Of a DNA stretch of 64,000 nucleotides, positions 35,400 through 47,931 are shown one piece after another (positions within the stretch are counted from its first letter, which is position 1; each line of letters opens with the position of its first letter). A program made the translations under genes and the position numbers. The stretch is from Archegozetes longisetosus. Lineage: Eukaryota; Arthropoda; Arachnida; Sarcoptiformes; Trhypochthoniidae. The notes under the pieces are model-generated. The model saw only the letters and a program-made list of their open reading frames with translations. It did no database searches and was not told where the DNA came from. The stretch lies in NCBI GenBank assembly GCA_018873245.2, contig JAEMBT020000009.1:3250242-3314241 (forward strand), given 5' to 3'.

Positions 35400-37560
35400 A
35401 ATTTTTATGATAAAAAAATCCTTATATTGAAAAACTATTGTTTCTCAAACTTTTCTGTATCTCTATAAGTGATTATTTAGGATTAAGAAAGTTCTTTACA
35501 TCAGGAGCGAACAACTTAGACTTAGACTTGTGGTGATGTTAGCAGACTCTTTAAATAATCCGAAACTGTATTCGGGGAATAATCATTTACTAAGCACTAT
35601 GCGTATGACGTATATTCAGGCAAAAGCTATCTAATTTTGAATCTGGAAAAACATTGAATTAATAAGATTGACTTCAGTACTATGAAACTAGTTTAGTCTG
35701 ATGACCCTATACTGAAAACAAATTCACAAGTATTCGGTAGAAAGGGAAAGTTTTTTGATAAGAGATTTTCCGAAATATAGTATTGTAACTGGTTTTTTAT
35801 AATTGAGTTATATAGTTTGATTCGGTTATTGACAACTCGATTGTAGGCAAACCCTATTGTTAGCAAATGATCTATTAGGCACCAACCAATCTAATAGTAT
35901 GTTAAAGAGTTTGGGTACAGACAAACCCGGTTATAATCAACTTGCTTCCTGCGTACCGATCAGTTGCCTATAACCGGGTGAGACTGTATAGAAACGTAAA
36001 ACTTTTGAGAGTCATTACTAAACTATAATTAGAATTCCAGCATATGTGAATCTATTCGTAAGGTTGAGACTTATCTCGTGTTAAGCAAGTATTTTAACTT
36101 TATTTTGGAACTAGCTATCCAAATCTGTCCAAATCTTAGATTTATACTTTCAACTATACTGGTTTAAGAGCTAAATTAGGAGTTACTTTCTTTGATGTGT
36201 GAATTTTATTCACACTATGAATTTTCATCATTTTAATGAATTGCTTATAACATGGAATATTCTTCGTTAAAATGGTTATTAAGAAATATTTTTTAGCAGT
36301 TTGAAAATTTAAACAAATTATTTGCATAACATTTTTAAGTCTAGTAACTTCTACATTACGTTTATACCTTATACCAGTGCTTCTTAGGCATTTAGTCTCT
36401 CGGGTCACTATAGAAACTATATGGTCGTGGGATAACGTTGAAGCTCCGATCCCTCCTCAGCTCAGTTTGAGGGTCAGTTTAAAGTAAGGAGTTATTAGAG
36501 ACTTATTCCCTAAAATATGTACGAAAAATAATCTTTAACTTGAGAGATAGTAAAATACTGCTACCAAATAAAGGCTTCAATTTTTTATTAGAGTTAAATT
36601 TTCTACTAATACTCTGAAAATCTCGCTATTTTATCAGTAATTCAGAATTTATTCACAACCTAGTTTGATTTATGCTATTAAAACATAAAAGAAATAAATT
36701 GCAAAAATCTATTGTGAATCCTTCCAAATGCCTTTCCTTGTATTGAGTTACTTCAATATTTTTTAAAAGGTTTCGAGGGTCTCATGCGGTCTGCGAGCTC
36801 AGGCTTGGGCATCTCTACTGTGTATAAATATACGTTTGTCTCAAAATGAACAAAAGTGTGAATCGTATCCAGAAATCACTTACAATAGACTTCAAATGTT
36901 TAAAACTGAGAATAGCTTAAGCCTTATTGAAATAAACTCATTAAAACAAATAGTTACAGGCGATAATGGATATCGAATAAAATAGGGAAATTTGCCGTTT
37001 GAAGGAAAGACACATAGATATGAATCAGTGTATTGGTATTTCTTATGAGCCAATAGAAATTACTAATAATCGGCTTTAATTATAAGAAAATTTTATGTTA
37101 AACACACTTTAATAGAGTGATATTATTATAGGTTTTCCAGTCATTTACTATTGCTATGCAAACAAGTTTGAAAAGTAGATAGTGTTCAAATTAAAATTCA
37201 ATTTTGTCTTAAACTTATGCATTAACTCCATGATAAAGTCAGGATAAGAATCAGAACCTTGAGAGCATCGATGAAACTAAGGTAATAACCAAATTAATTT
37301 TAATTTTTGAAAATTTTCCAAACTATTAAAATCTGAAAAGAGTGAAAATATTTTTATATCTAATTTTGCATTTCTAAATTAAGTATTTTAGCCTTCAATG
37401 GCTTAAAACCTTTGAAGAAACTGAATTTTTATTCTAAAGAAAGTCCTTATCTCAGAATCTGTAAGTTTCGTTATTCCTAACAAACAATAAGATTCATTAA
37501 AAGGTAGATTTCAAATACTCTTCAATTTCTCAAAAAATGTTTTGGATTTTTCCTCAAATG
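35400..37560. other. Region upstream of the NRF-6-like gene
   Basis: Should hold the NRF promoter, but no element stands out. A TIR element sits at about 35812-35992. An 84-residue minus-strand frame at 36154-36408 (Lys/Ile-rich, starts MTRETKCLRSTGIRYKR) has no recognisable family and is not called. The rest is AT-rich. Confidence 0.45.
35812..35992. mobile_element. Second pogo-like MITE candidate
   Basis: Inverted ends TTTGATTCGGTTATTGACAA on the left and TTGCCTATAACCGGGTGAGAC on the right, both next to TATA. An internal AACCCGGTTATAA repeats the end motif. More degenerate than the element at 33.8 kb, so exact borders are approximate. Confidence 0.5.
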
Positions 37561-37582
37561 ATACAACACCGGAACTGATGCA

Positions 37583-37816
37583 ATGTTTTCTCCACTGAAA
37601 AAATATAAAAACTTTGCTTCAAGGAAAAGCTTGTTGTTATTGTTGCTGTTGCCTCCAGTTTTGCGATGCACTTCACATGAACTCGGAGGCCTCCAGAGAG
37701 GCGATGGCGTCTTTATGTGCTCTCCGGAGGGAAAAAGGGTCTATGCAGTGGATGTGGCGAAGATCAGGTTGAAGCATTGGGAGAAGACCAAGAGAATTCA
37801 AATGAATTATTTATGA
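37583..37816 (+). other. GC-rich island with a 77-residue open frame
   Basis: The base composition of about 37640-37800 is clearly richer in G+C than its surroundings. The plus frame has a leucine run then RCTSHELGGLQRGDG. The minus strand also reads open over LRRAHKDAIASLEASEF. It may be the end of a non-LTR element or other transferred fragment; strand and identity are undecided. Confidence 0.3.
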
Positions 37817-37829
37817 CCTGATATTGAAA

Positions 37830-39940
37830 TCACTGTTAGGAAAAACCATTTGCACTATGGAAATCAAGCAATTATTGTTTGAATTTGAATTAAGTTCAGG
37901 AAGATTTTAAATTTTGAGCTCGAGTCTTACGGTTTTCCAATTAAACTTTGATTATACTTCTCAATTAAGTCTAAATAAAAGGTTTTTGACTATAACGTTT
38001 AACTTTGATAGACTTAGTATTTTTAAAATTGTAGATTGCCTATAAATTCAAGTGAACCAGAGTGAATTAGCTTTAGTGCAGATATCAAAATCTATTGAAC
38101 GTAAAATAGCTCGAAACAAAATTTTCCGATTTTCACACCTTAAATACTCTAACCTCTTAGTGAATTGAAATAACATAGATCATTTACATAGAAATTTATT
38201 GTATCATTTTTACGGACTAAATAAGCAATAGTTAGAAACTTAGAATTTTTCATGATAACAGTTAGAAAATTGACAGAAAAATAAGGTTTTCATCAATTGA
38301 AGTGAATTTGATTTAATATAAAAAATTTGGAAATTATTTTTGGGGACAGCTAATTTGAATAATAAAAGTAATGATTAAAAATTAAAGCAGCTAAATGATA
38401 GATGTCAAGAGGTATAATAGCTCTCAAAAGAGTATTGTAATCAACTCATTTGTCTATTTGACAAGACTTTTAGTTTACAAAATTTTAATTATCCTTTTTA
38501 TGAATCTTTCAAACATTTATGTCATACTAATACTAATTTGTATTTAACTGATGAATAGTTACAGAAATAAATTACACTTTTGTTTATAAATAAAAAATGA
38601 GCTCAAAGCCTTAATTATTCAATAATTGAATTCAAATTATTGTTAAAATGTAAACATCTTTCAATAGGTAAGAAAATGATTTGTCTTTATGTATATTGAA
38701 TGTTAGTATAATTGACGCCAAATAGTTTTACTTTTATTAGTCCCAGACTGATACGTTTAAGGGTTTGCGAACTTATTCAATTATTATTAAAACTCAAATA
38801 TCAATCATTTGATCTTAACGTAGTAAACGACCCAATAATCACTGGTAATCAAATGAATGACGCACTTTTTAAGTCAGATAATGTTCAAAAGAAGTTCAAA
38901 AACTTGTTTCAGTACAACATAAAATCTTTATTATTACACGTGTTTATAATTAAATAATAAATTCAGTAAAATGATGCCAATAACTCTTGAAGCCAACAGA
39001 ATATTGATTGTTATCTTGTTTTCCGACTCGATTCTAGTGTTTCATTAGATTAAATTTGTCTATTATTTTGTATAACTTATTCACGACATCTGAATCAATA
39101 AATATCAATAAATGAGTCAGGTGTTGGTTTTTATTCTCAAAATTTTCGTTAACATTTAAATTATAGTTGTTTGACAAAGACTATTCAATTATTATGCTGT
39201 CCTTAACATTTGATCTCTACGCATCAATTGTCCGGCGCAAGTTTTTGAAACATTCAAAAGCAATAACAAAAGATTTTGAAAATTATAAATCTTATCGAAT
39301 AGACGAATGCGCTAAGTATAACACTCTTTAAGATATACTTATATGCGATTGTTTTTATTATGTGATCAATATTGTTGAATGTAATACAAATATGCTTGAG
39401 AAAGCAGCCGATCATCCAAATGATTTATCACAATCAAACAATAATCATAGGTATTGAGAGGTGCTCTTTCGGGCATACTTATATTACTTTTAAAAGTACT
39501 GATTACATGATTAAAATGACCACAAACACTATTTCTTTGGCATCGCCACAAATACTGAGTACTTAATGCCAGCCACAGATGCACTTATTGTTAAAATTCT
39601 TATCAAAATTTCTATAACCAAAATGTCAGTTTATCAGTACTTGTAATCAGAGCTTATAAGAATTTTTAAAACTCATTTTATTCAAAGCATAACCAGAAAT
39701 AGGAATAGAATTAAGACAAAAGACTAGTATTTAATTAAGATTACAAAATGCATTTTAAAAAATAATCTGTTATAATCTTGATGTTTATGTTTTGCCCTGA
39801 CAGAACAGCTAAAAAGTGATTAATTCTAGATAAACATTGAAAGCGTCTGATGGAGAGCTCGTTGCTATGCTTCAAGGGCATGTTTTCGGACACATTTTTA
39901 TTTATTAATATGTGTCCAGAACAATGTAACAATTATTGCT
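37830..39940. other. Intergenic, no gene recognised
   Basis: AT-rich. ORFs at 38712-38957 (+), 39366-39584 (-) and 39741-39932 (-) show no recognisable motif. The last two share a vaguely similar MPERAP / MPLKHS context, too weak to use. Confidence 0.4.
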
Positions 39941-39945
39941 ATTAA

Positions 39946-40259
39946 CCATGCAGCAGAAATGATACTTTGTTGCAATACATGTATGATTGATTTGTAGATG
40001 GATACAAAAGATGCAGTAAATCCAGTTATGATTCGATTTAAAAATTTAGAGAGTTATTAATTTTCAGTTAGTCTTGTGCTGAGTTGCGGCATTATTTTGA
40101 TAATTTTAATAATAATTATTGTACTAAATATTGATAAAATCGTAAACAAGTATTTATACCTCCTTTATTTAATTTTCTAACAAGTGGGTTTCATTGTAAT
40201 TTTCGTATTCGTTCACAAAACAAGCAGTATTGCAACAAAATATCATTTCTGCTGCATGG
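39946..40259. mobile_element. TTAA-flanked TIR element (piggyBac-like MITE)
   Basis: 314 bp with TTAA on both sides (39942-39945 and 40260-40263). The terminal repeats of about 35 bp are nearly perfect: CCATGCAGCAGAAATGATA on the left, TATCATTTCTGCTGCATGG on the right. A TTAA target and CC-starting ends are piggyBac features. No ORF inside. A TA-duplicating element with longer ends is the alternative. Confidence 0.72.
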
Positions 40260-40279
40260 TTAAAAACAACTGTATTGTT

Positions 40280-42420
40280 ATGCATATAATGTACTTTTCT
40301 TATTAAACGTAATTTTACAAATATAATAACCCGTTGGATATATACCTACGCATTACTTTGCTTTAGTAAATAATCAATAAGTTTTTAAATGATCACTTTT
40401 GAAGGACAAACTTTGATTAAGTTTTCGAAGAAGTTTTCATTAGATAAGAGCTTAAACGTGAAAATTTGAATGAGTACTAAAAATAAACTTTCTGTTACGT
40501 CATTTCAATAAAACTTAAGCCTATCATTACTTGAATTTCTTATAAGCATATTATTCATTTTATAGCTCATTCAATTATTAACATATGAAGATTATTTCAA
40601 ATTTAGCACTATTTGAAAAATGTTTCCTAAGAACAGAATGAATAAAATTTTGAAATTCATCAACGTTTTTAATACTGTATTAGAGTTAAGTTTTCAGTCT
40701 GGAAATTTGACAGTATAACTAGTCAACAATGAAGTATTAAAACTTTTTAGTTACATTACTATAACTTGCGATTCTATTTCCAACAAAAGCATCTCTTCTG
40801 ACGGTATAACTTTCCAGTAATAAATAAATGCTTAATAATCTATATAAATAGTTACACATGTTTAGATATTTTATAAAATATGATTTAGTCTATTTGTGAA
40901 AAAAAAAGTATGTTCTACATTAATTTGAGTAGCTAAGTATGACTCAAAGTTTTTAATTGAATTTAAGAATTGACTTCTACTTTATACCAGATAATTATTG
41001 TAAATTTTCCAAATGAAATGTTTTTATTTTACTCTCAATTTTCACTACTGTTGCAATGGCTCAGAAAAACTATTCAACGACAGCGCCAAGTGGTTAAATG
41101 TTTGATAACATTTAATCATTTCTCATAATAATTATGAAAAACAATTTTTTATTACTTAATGGAATCAAAAACTAAATTTAGACTAAGAAATCAGAGTTTA
41201 ACAGTTCTTACGTCAATACATTTTTTATTTAGAGCTATTATAAGAAACCCAAACATAGTATTGACCTTAATTTCCTCGACATGATTATAAGTGAAAAAGT
41301 CTTATTGCTTCTGAGAAAACATGATTGGAAACGAGATGAAAATCTAGATTTTCAAGTTTTTTCTTTTAATATAATGACCTTCTAGTGTTAAACACCTCCA
41401 AAGTGAAAGTCTCTTAACATGACTCACTTTTGAGCCTGAAAATAATCCCTTTTAACTTGAAAAGATAATATTTTGTTTCAATTTTATGTAATCTTGAATA
41501 AGATACGGTATTCCCATAATTGTTTATTTTTCTCATTATTTCCGCAGCTGAATATCGCTTTGAAAATATTGGCAAACGGTTTCTTAATCAATATGTAGAA
41601 AATGTTTGCTAAAACAATGTTATGCCAATGTTATAACGAATTAGGTCGATGAGTACATTTTTGAACTAAAAATGAAAAACTTGAGAATATCGTAACTTTT
41701 CAATACGTGAAGTGGTGTCAAAATATTAAAGAAATGGAGACAAAATTTGATAATTCTTTAATTCAATCATAACTTATAAATTAAAACTTGAATATAAATG
41801 AAAATTATGTATCTAGCTGAGTATTATCAAAGTTCATAATAAGACTGAATGTGGCCCGATCAGACATCTATCTCCGTGGAGACGATACTTTTTGCCTTTG
41901 AATCTATAAAGAGGTCTTGATATGTGTCCTAAACTATTTTTTGTCCTCAAGACATTCTGGAAACCGAGTACTGATCAAAGTTAGTAAATCATATTTATAA
42001 GTCTATTTTAAATAACCGAAAACTAAGATTTGTAGTAAAATAAACTGATTAAAATTGTTTTAAAAATTTCAAAATTTGATGCTTTCACTCCATATTAAAC
42101 TTGCATAGAGATTAATAAAAACTCCAATTACGTAGCCAGGCATAAAGTTCTTGAATAAGATAATTTTTTGAGTTAAAGATTTTTAAAATTTTCTCTTAAA
42201 TATAATGTTAAAGTTCAATAAATAAGTTTATAAATGATGCCTGAAACATCCTTATAATTAAATTAATAATATATTTTAGACACTTTAAAAAATATGCCAT
42301 ATGGACTTAGAATTATATTTTTATTGATCACAAGTTCGATCATAAAAGAACTTTCGAACGTTCAAAGAGAATTATGAAATATTCTCATTTATAAAACTTT
42401 CAAAACTATTTAAAAATATA
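40280..42420. other. Intergenic, no gene recognised
   Basis: AT-rich sequence with dense stops. From about 42290 it becomes alignable, inverted, with the distal 5' flank of receptor unit A (about 18850-18990), marking the approach to the inverted duplication. Confidence 0.5.
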
Positions 42421-42498
42421 GTAACTAATAAAGATTTGATAACATTCTTATTTGTTATGAAACTACTGTAATTCACTTTATGATAAAATATTCAAATA

Positions 42499-43235
42499 TT
42501 AGATCACCCCATAAATTTCCAGATACTCAAAACCTGCTAAAGATATTTAATTGAAATTTTATATATTCTAAATATATTCCCCTTCCCCAGATTCAATGCA
42601 CCGCTCATATCGACCTACTAACATCTCAAAGTCTTTTAGCTTATGCTTCCTTAGTTATATACGCTTTTGTTCATCAGTTAAAAATGTGGAGTCCAAGAGC
42701 AGACTTTCTTGAGTTTCAGTTGGTCACGCAAGATGAGCTGGATCAATGAGTTTTCGATCGTCAAAATCTCCGCTATTTGATGATATGTCACATTTCTGTC
42801 ATTTATCACTAATTCTCGTACTTTTGACACATTTTCTTTACTTGTTGCAGATATTGATCGACCGGTTCGGTTCTCATCTTTAAGGGAGCGTCTTCCACGA
42901 TTAAACCCAGCAAACCAATTGAAGACTGTAGTCCTCAGAGGAGCATTATCTCCTAACACTTTGACCAAATTTTCATTGCTTTGTGCCTAAGTTAACCCTA
43001 TCATCCAATGAAAACAAATTATGGCCCTTTTATGCTCCTTATTGAACTTTATCAGGCAACCAAATTTATGTTTAGACAGTCAATTTTTAATTATCATCAA
43101 AAATAAACTATTTATGATTTTTATATTCTAGCTTTACAAAAATTAGTACAAAATGTCGATAAAAATATTTGCATAAGTAAAATCTTATGAACTCTGAAAG
43201 ATTGTACAAGTCCAGAAACTTATGGGGTGATCTGA
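42499..43235 (-). mobile_element. Internally deleted mariner (737 bp) with intact HTH ORF
   Basis: Flanked by TA (42497-42498 and 43236-43237). Unit D has the empty site (TTCAAATACATATG, about 57550). The terminal repeats of about 24 bp start TTAGATCACCCCATAA / complement of TCAGATCACCCCATAAG. The minus-strand ORF 42968-42678 (96 residues) contains TTVFNWFAGFNRGRRSLKDE and a second HTH-like IAEILTIENSL, ending VCSWTPHF, i.e. only the paired DNA-binding domain of a mariner transposase. The catalytic domain is deleted. Confidence 0.85.
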
Positions 43236-44276
43236 TACATATGAATTTTACCACTATATCAAAATTAAAATCATTCAAATATTATTACAATACTCTTGTT
43301 GTCTCGTTAGTTTCAATTATTGAGAATAAGATAAAGCACACATTTCTCAAACAATTTCAAATGATTTCTGGCATTTTAGCAAAAAGTATTAGTCTCAAGG
43401 AAGAAGAACGAATTAATAAAATGAAAATTATAAGGGAACTTCGATAAAAATCAGAGAATATATAACTTAAGAGTTAGACTATGAATGTTGATTTTTGAAA
43501 ATTTTAACTTTAGCGAATTAACTCAAGGAGTTGATTGGAAGAGAGTAGTATTTTATGTAGTAAACGATTTACTTTCATCCATTTGCAGGTGTATGAAGTA
43601 TATTTTTACAATTTTTAATATAAACCTAAACTAAATTAAAATTTTATTAATTTAAGCATTTGCTATATTCTCAATATTGTTCTTAAAGGAAAGTTTAAAC
43701 CAGTACATGTATTTCTAGTCTTGATGTTTTGCATTTATGCAAGAAATATAATCTCTAAATAGTTCAATATTCAAGTATATTGCTATTGATCTTTTCGACT
43801 TTGATGTTTATGTTCTTCTAGAACGAAAACTATATTCATATAATTAAAAAATTTCTAAATTATTTTGAGGATTTCATAGCTTAATAATAATTATTATTAT
43901 TATTTATAAAAGCTAATTGAAATAATGATCTCATAAATTTATTTTTATATTGAAAAATCAATTAACGAATGCCTCAAATGAATTTTTAGAACTATTATTC
44001 AGCAAAAGAAGTATTATAATATGCCATTAAGTCGTAAATTATTGATATTGATCGAAGTGAAATTTAAGCTCAAGTAAAAGAAAATTGTTTATATTTTATG
44101 TAATTGGAATATTCGTTAACTGTTATCTAGTACTCTGGCTTTGTGTTTATAAAACATGTAAGTTTATCAATAATTCATAAAAGCGTAAGGGACTTCTTGT
44201 TTCTTACAAATTGAAAATTAGTTCATTATATGATCGCATACTTTTATTCTTATTCAAATACATACATAGATTATTA

Positions 44277-45620
44277 ATGAAAACTGAAAACTGTGATTTC
44301 GATCCTAATAAGGTTTTACCACCAGGATTAGTACTCGATTCAGTTGATTCTCATCTATATAGAATCGGTTTATCTTTACTTTCCAAATGAATTAATCAAA
44401 AAAAGAAGATTTCAAAACCCAAAGTTTATATTCATTACTCTATTACAGATAATAATACGTTGTATTATTTTTTTATTCCATCCTGATGAAGATTCAGATT
44501 TTAATGTGTAAATAGGAGGCTGGGGATATTTTCTCAACGATAGAATGCACATCAATATTGCGGCTTCTGTTGGAGCATTGTTAGCAATTACCAGCCAGAT
44601 TCTTCACTATTGCAACTATAAGAATGATATCAAACCCTCTTATCTCAAACCGTTTGAGATGCTTTCGGAATTAGTTTCACCGAAAAATATTGATCTCTCA
44701 AATAGAGAAGATGTTTATAAATTGGTTAAATCGCAAAATTCTACTTTTCACTTGAAAATTTATAACTAATATGATATTCTGAGTCGCTCTTATTCTAACA
44801 TTTACACCGTTTGTTGCAAATGAATCGATTGAGCAATTCCTAATATTTGGTATTCCTTATACTATTATATTCGGCGTTGCTGCTTATTATGTCTACAGTA
44901 TTATTATCTCACAAATAGTTATTTTTATATAATATGCTATTATCTTAAATGCAAAATATCCCAAATCTATGAAAGGATAAGAAATTCACTTAAAACCAAA
45001 ATTAAAAAACGTTTGGATTTGATTAATTCAATCCAATCTCTAATATCAATACACGGAGAAATCATTAAACGTAACAATAACTATTGGTCTAAACTTTTAT
45101 TCTGTATTAAGGTATCATTCGCATCCCTAATTAATATGTTTGATCAGTCTTTGTTCAGAAAAATAAATTTTCTGTTGAGATTTCTTTTGTTCTATGCTAG
45201 CCTTAGATTTATTTGGATCCTATTATTAGTCACGAAGACTGTGTCTTCAGTTTATTGTGAAGCTAATCAATCGTATAAGCTATTCAATTTTTGTATCATT
45301 CAGTGGAAGACGTTTGGATATATTTAGACGTTTGAAGGTCTGAATCAAATTTATGTAATTAAATTTTTATTAAATTTGCTTTGGTTATAGTTAATGTCGT
45401 TCATCGAGAGATGTGGTCAGAAAAGAGTCAGATTTTATTGTTGGAAACTATTCATTATTAACTATTTTCGTGGATATGAAGTCAGCATTGGTTTCTATTG
45501 AATTTAAAACAATCTGATTTACTTCTTTTTAAATAATTTTCATTCTAATAGACGATCGCGCTTACAATCATTTTTCTTTTAAAAATGATCGAAGTTTCGA
45601 AAAATAATTCGTCAAAATAG
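44277..45620 (+). pseudogene. Chemoreceptor pseudogene C
   Basis: Homologue of receptors A and B on the opposite strand. Starts at ATG 44277; exon 1 ends at 45337 with the same GTCTGA donor; exon 2 is 45391-45480, exon 3 is 45552-45620 (begins ACG where A has ATG; ends TAG). Lesions in exon 1: a 1-nt insertion near 44375 leading to TGA at about 44389, an in-frame TAA at about 44513, a frame change in the segment around 44745-44770, and a private 1-nt loss near 44925. The open pieces 44545-44769 and 45013-45327 are exon-1 remnants, not separate genes. Exon 2 and the splice sites are still well preserved. Confidence 0.85.
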
Positions 45621-45629
45621 AAGAAGGCT

Positions 45630-47920
45630 TCATACCATAACAGATATTCAATGCTTTGATCTTTTGAGTTGTAGTAAAAAATTAAGAAATATTTTATTAT
45701 TGAATATGATAATAATCATAAATGGAACGCAGTTAACAAATCTCTTTAATACTGTTGAATTCTTATTCATAATCAGTGATGGCAGCATCTGCTCTAGCAT
45801 TCGGGATAAAAACAAATGTTCACCGCTTGATTTTTGGAGGTGAGCGAACATCGATCGTTTACTGATCATCAATGTCAGCAAGTCTACTCTTTTGTCAGTC
45901 TCTATTTAAGTTTAGATGGCACATAACTTTGAAACAGCAACACCAAACCTTATATTTAAATCATATCATACTTTATATTCACTTTGCATTTGAACACATT
46001 CTTTGCATTAAAACCTGGTGCAATTCAAAAACGATAAACGATTAAAACTGAGATTCAAATTTGTTAAGATTAAATTTTTATTAATATCTAATCATTAATG
46101 CTAGATGTGAAAGAAGTGAAGATTCGACATTATTCGATATTACTTCAATTGGACTTCTGCATAGATTGAGATTATCACTAAATTATAATGAGAATGAATA
46201 CTACCGAAGTAAATACTAGACAAGAATTACTGTAAAAATAACACTCCCAAAAGTAAATCTCAAGCGAAAATGTCAAAATATGTACAATAGATAGCGAAGA
46301 AGACGAAGAAATAACTATACACTTTAAATGAAGGCGTTAGTTGTAGAGTAGCCTTTCTCTAACGCTTAGGAAGTTAAAAGGACTTAAGAAAAGTCTAAGA
46401 AAGAGTTTAAGTTTTTAAGTCAGAAATTGAATCATTATTAATCAAATTTGTTTAAGATGCTTATCTCTGAACTCTATCATAATTAATACATTTAGTTTAT
46501 GAGAAAGCTTTACCGATTTCACGTAACAAACTTTAAGATATTCAAAAGCTTATGATAAACATACCTAAATCCGATTCTAAATTTTACGAAACTATATTTT
46601 TTAAAAACAGCGCCTATCTCTAAAACACAAGAATTTTTTCATGATATTTTTAAAAAATCTAGTAAAGTCAGTAAAATCTGTCAAAAAAGAAATTCAAATA
46701 AATAATATTTAAATAAGTCATCAAATTAATAATCTTTGTACGTAAATATCGAAGAAAATGAATTGCAGAGATTTGTATAGATAAAAACTTTCATATTTTG
46801 TTCTATGCTCTGTTCCCATAAATGTTGCGCATGGCATGCAATACTTGCAACAAATATTGTGGCAACATTTGAAATGATTTGAATGAACTTAAAACAAGTG
46901 AATTAAGTCAACTTTTGAAACAGGATTTTATCAATGATTCACTGGTTTAAAAAATATTTTGCGATAAGTTTTAATATTGAATTGAAGGACATATTACTAA
47001 TGATTTCATTATTTAATAGAAGAGAAATTGCAAATTATTCAAGCCATTAACAACCTTTATAAAGGAGCAGAGGCTACTCTTCGACTAAAGCCTTCAAATA
47101 TAAGGGAAAATATATAATTATATGCAAAATGAAAGAGACAATTTACGGACTTATTTTACGGGTCGAATAAATTTTCATAATATTAAATGGTTTTAAGCTA
47201 GAAAAAACACGTAATTGCTTAGAATTCATAACACGAATTGTTACTACACTAACATGGCTATTAACTAATTATTGGGGAACATGCAATTATCAAATATCAA
47301 AGAAAATAAAATTTCAAATTTATTTAGCAATAAACTTATTACACTGAAATGGTATAAAAAATAACATTCTTACTATTATTTTAAACAATACTTCATTTTT
47401 ATGAATTTTAATTGTAATCAAAATAGATATTGTAAATATTTAGTTCAAATTTTGAACTATTTATTGGTTACACAGTTGATAAACTTAAAATCAATATAAG
47501 TATAAATTCAAGAAATATTAACATAATTATAGTAGAAAGATTATAACTTCCACATCACATCTAAGTATTCACAAACTTTACGGCTAATCGTTTTACTATA
47601 AAATTGTTAACATTAAATCTATCTCTTGACTTAAAAGTGGAAATTTCCTTTTCGCGATAACAGCACTAAATACCAGCTCTACTTTTTTTAATATACTTAA
47701 TTATTCTACTGAGCGAAAAGCCTTGAAAAGTATAATCGTATGACCCTCTTTTCAACTCTTCGCCCAAATTTACACCTCTAAGGAAACAATTATAAGAATG
47801 TGAATACTAGATAAGTTTAGCATAGAATAGAAACTTAAAAAATTGTTAAAATATTCTATAAATTCTTGTTACCAAATAACAAATTTATACGACTTTAAAT
47901 ATCGTGAAAATTAAGACAAA
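45630..47920. other. 3' flank of pseudogene C and gap before the ABC gene
   Basis: 45630-46883 belongs to the C/D duplication. A minus frame at 45881-45648 (HLQKSSGEHLFL..., MNKNSTVLKRF) is conserved in D (61359-61156) but is not recognised and is probably part of the duplicated non-coding flank. 46890-47920 is AT-rich with nothing to report. Confidence 0.45.
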
Positions 47921-47931
47921 TAATAAATTTA

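Larger units (their letters stand above)
42430..46883. repeat. Inverted duplication unit C
   Basis: Colinear with 57498-63661 on the same strand, from AACATTCTTATTTGTTATG (about 42436) to TGTGGCAACATTTGAAAT (about 46862). Relative to units A and B it is in inverse orientation. Removing its single 737-bp insertion leaves about 3.7 kb, the same as unit D after removing its three insertions. Homology stops sharply at about 46883, beyond which C and D differ. Confidence 0.82.

Noticed and set aside
45648-45881. Conserved minus-strand ORF in the 3' flanks of C and D
   Set aside because: Conservation is expected from the recent duplication; no family or codon signal supports a gene.
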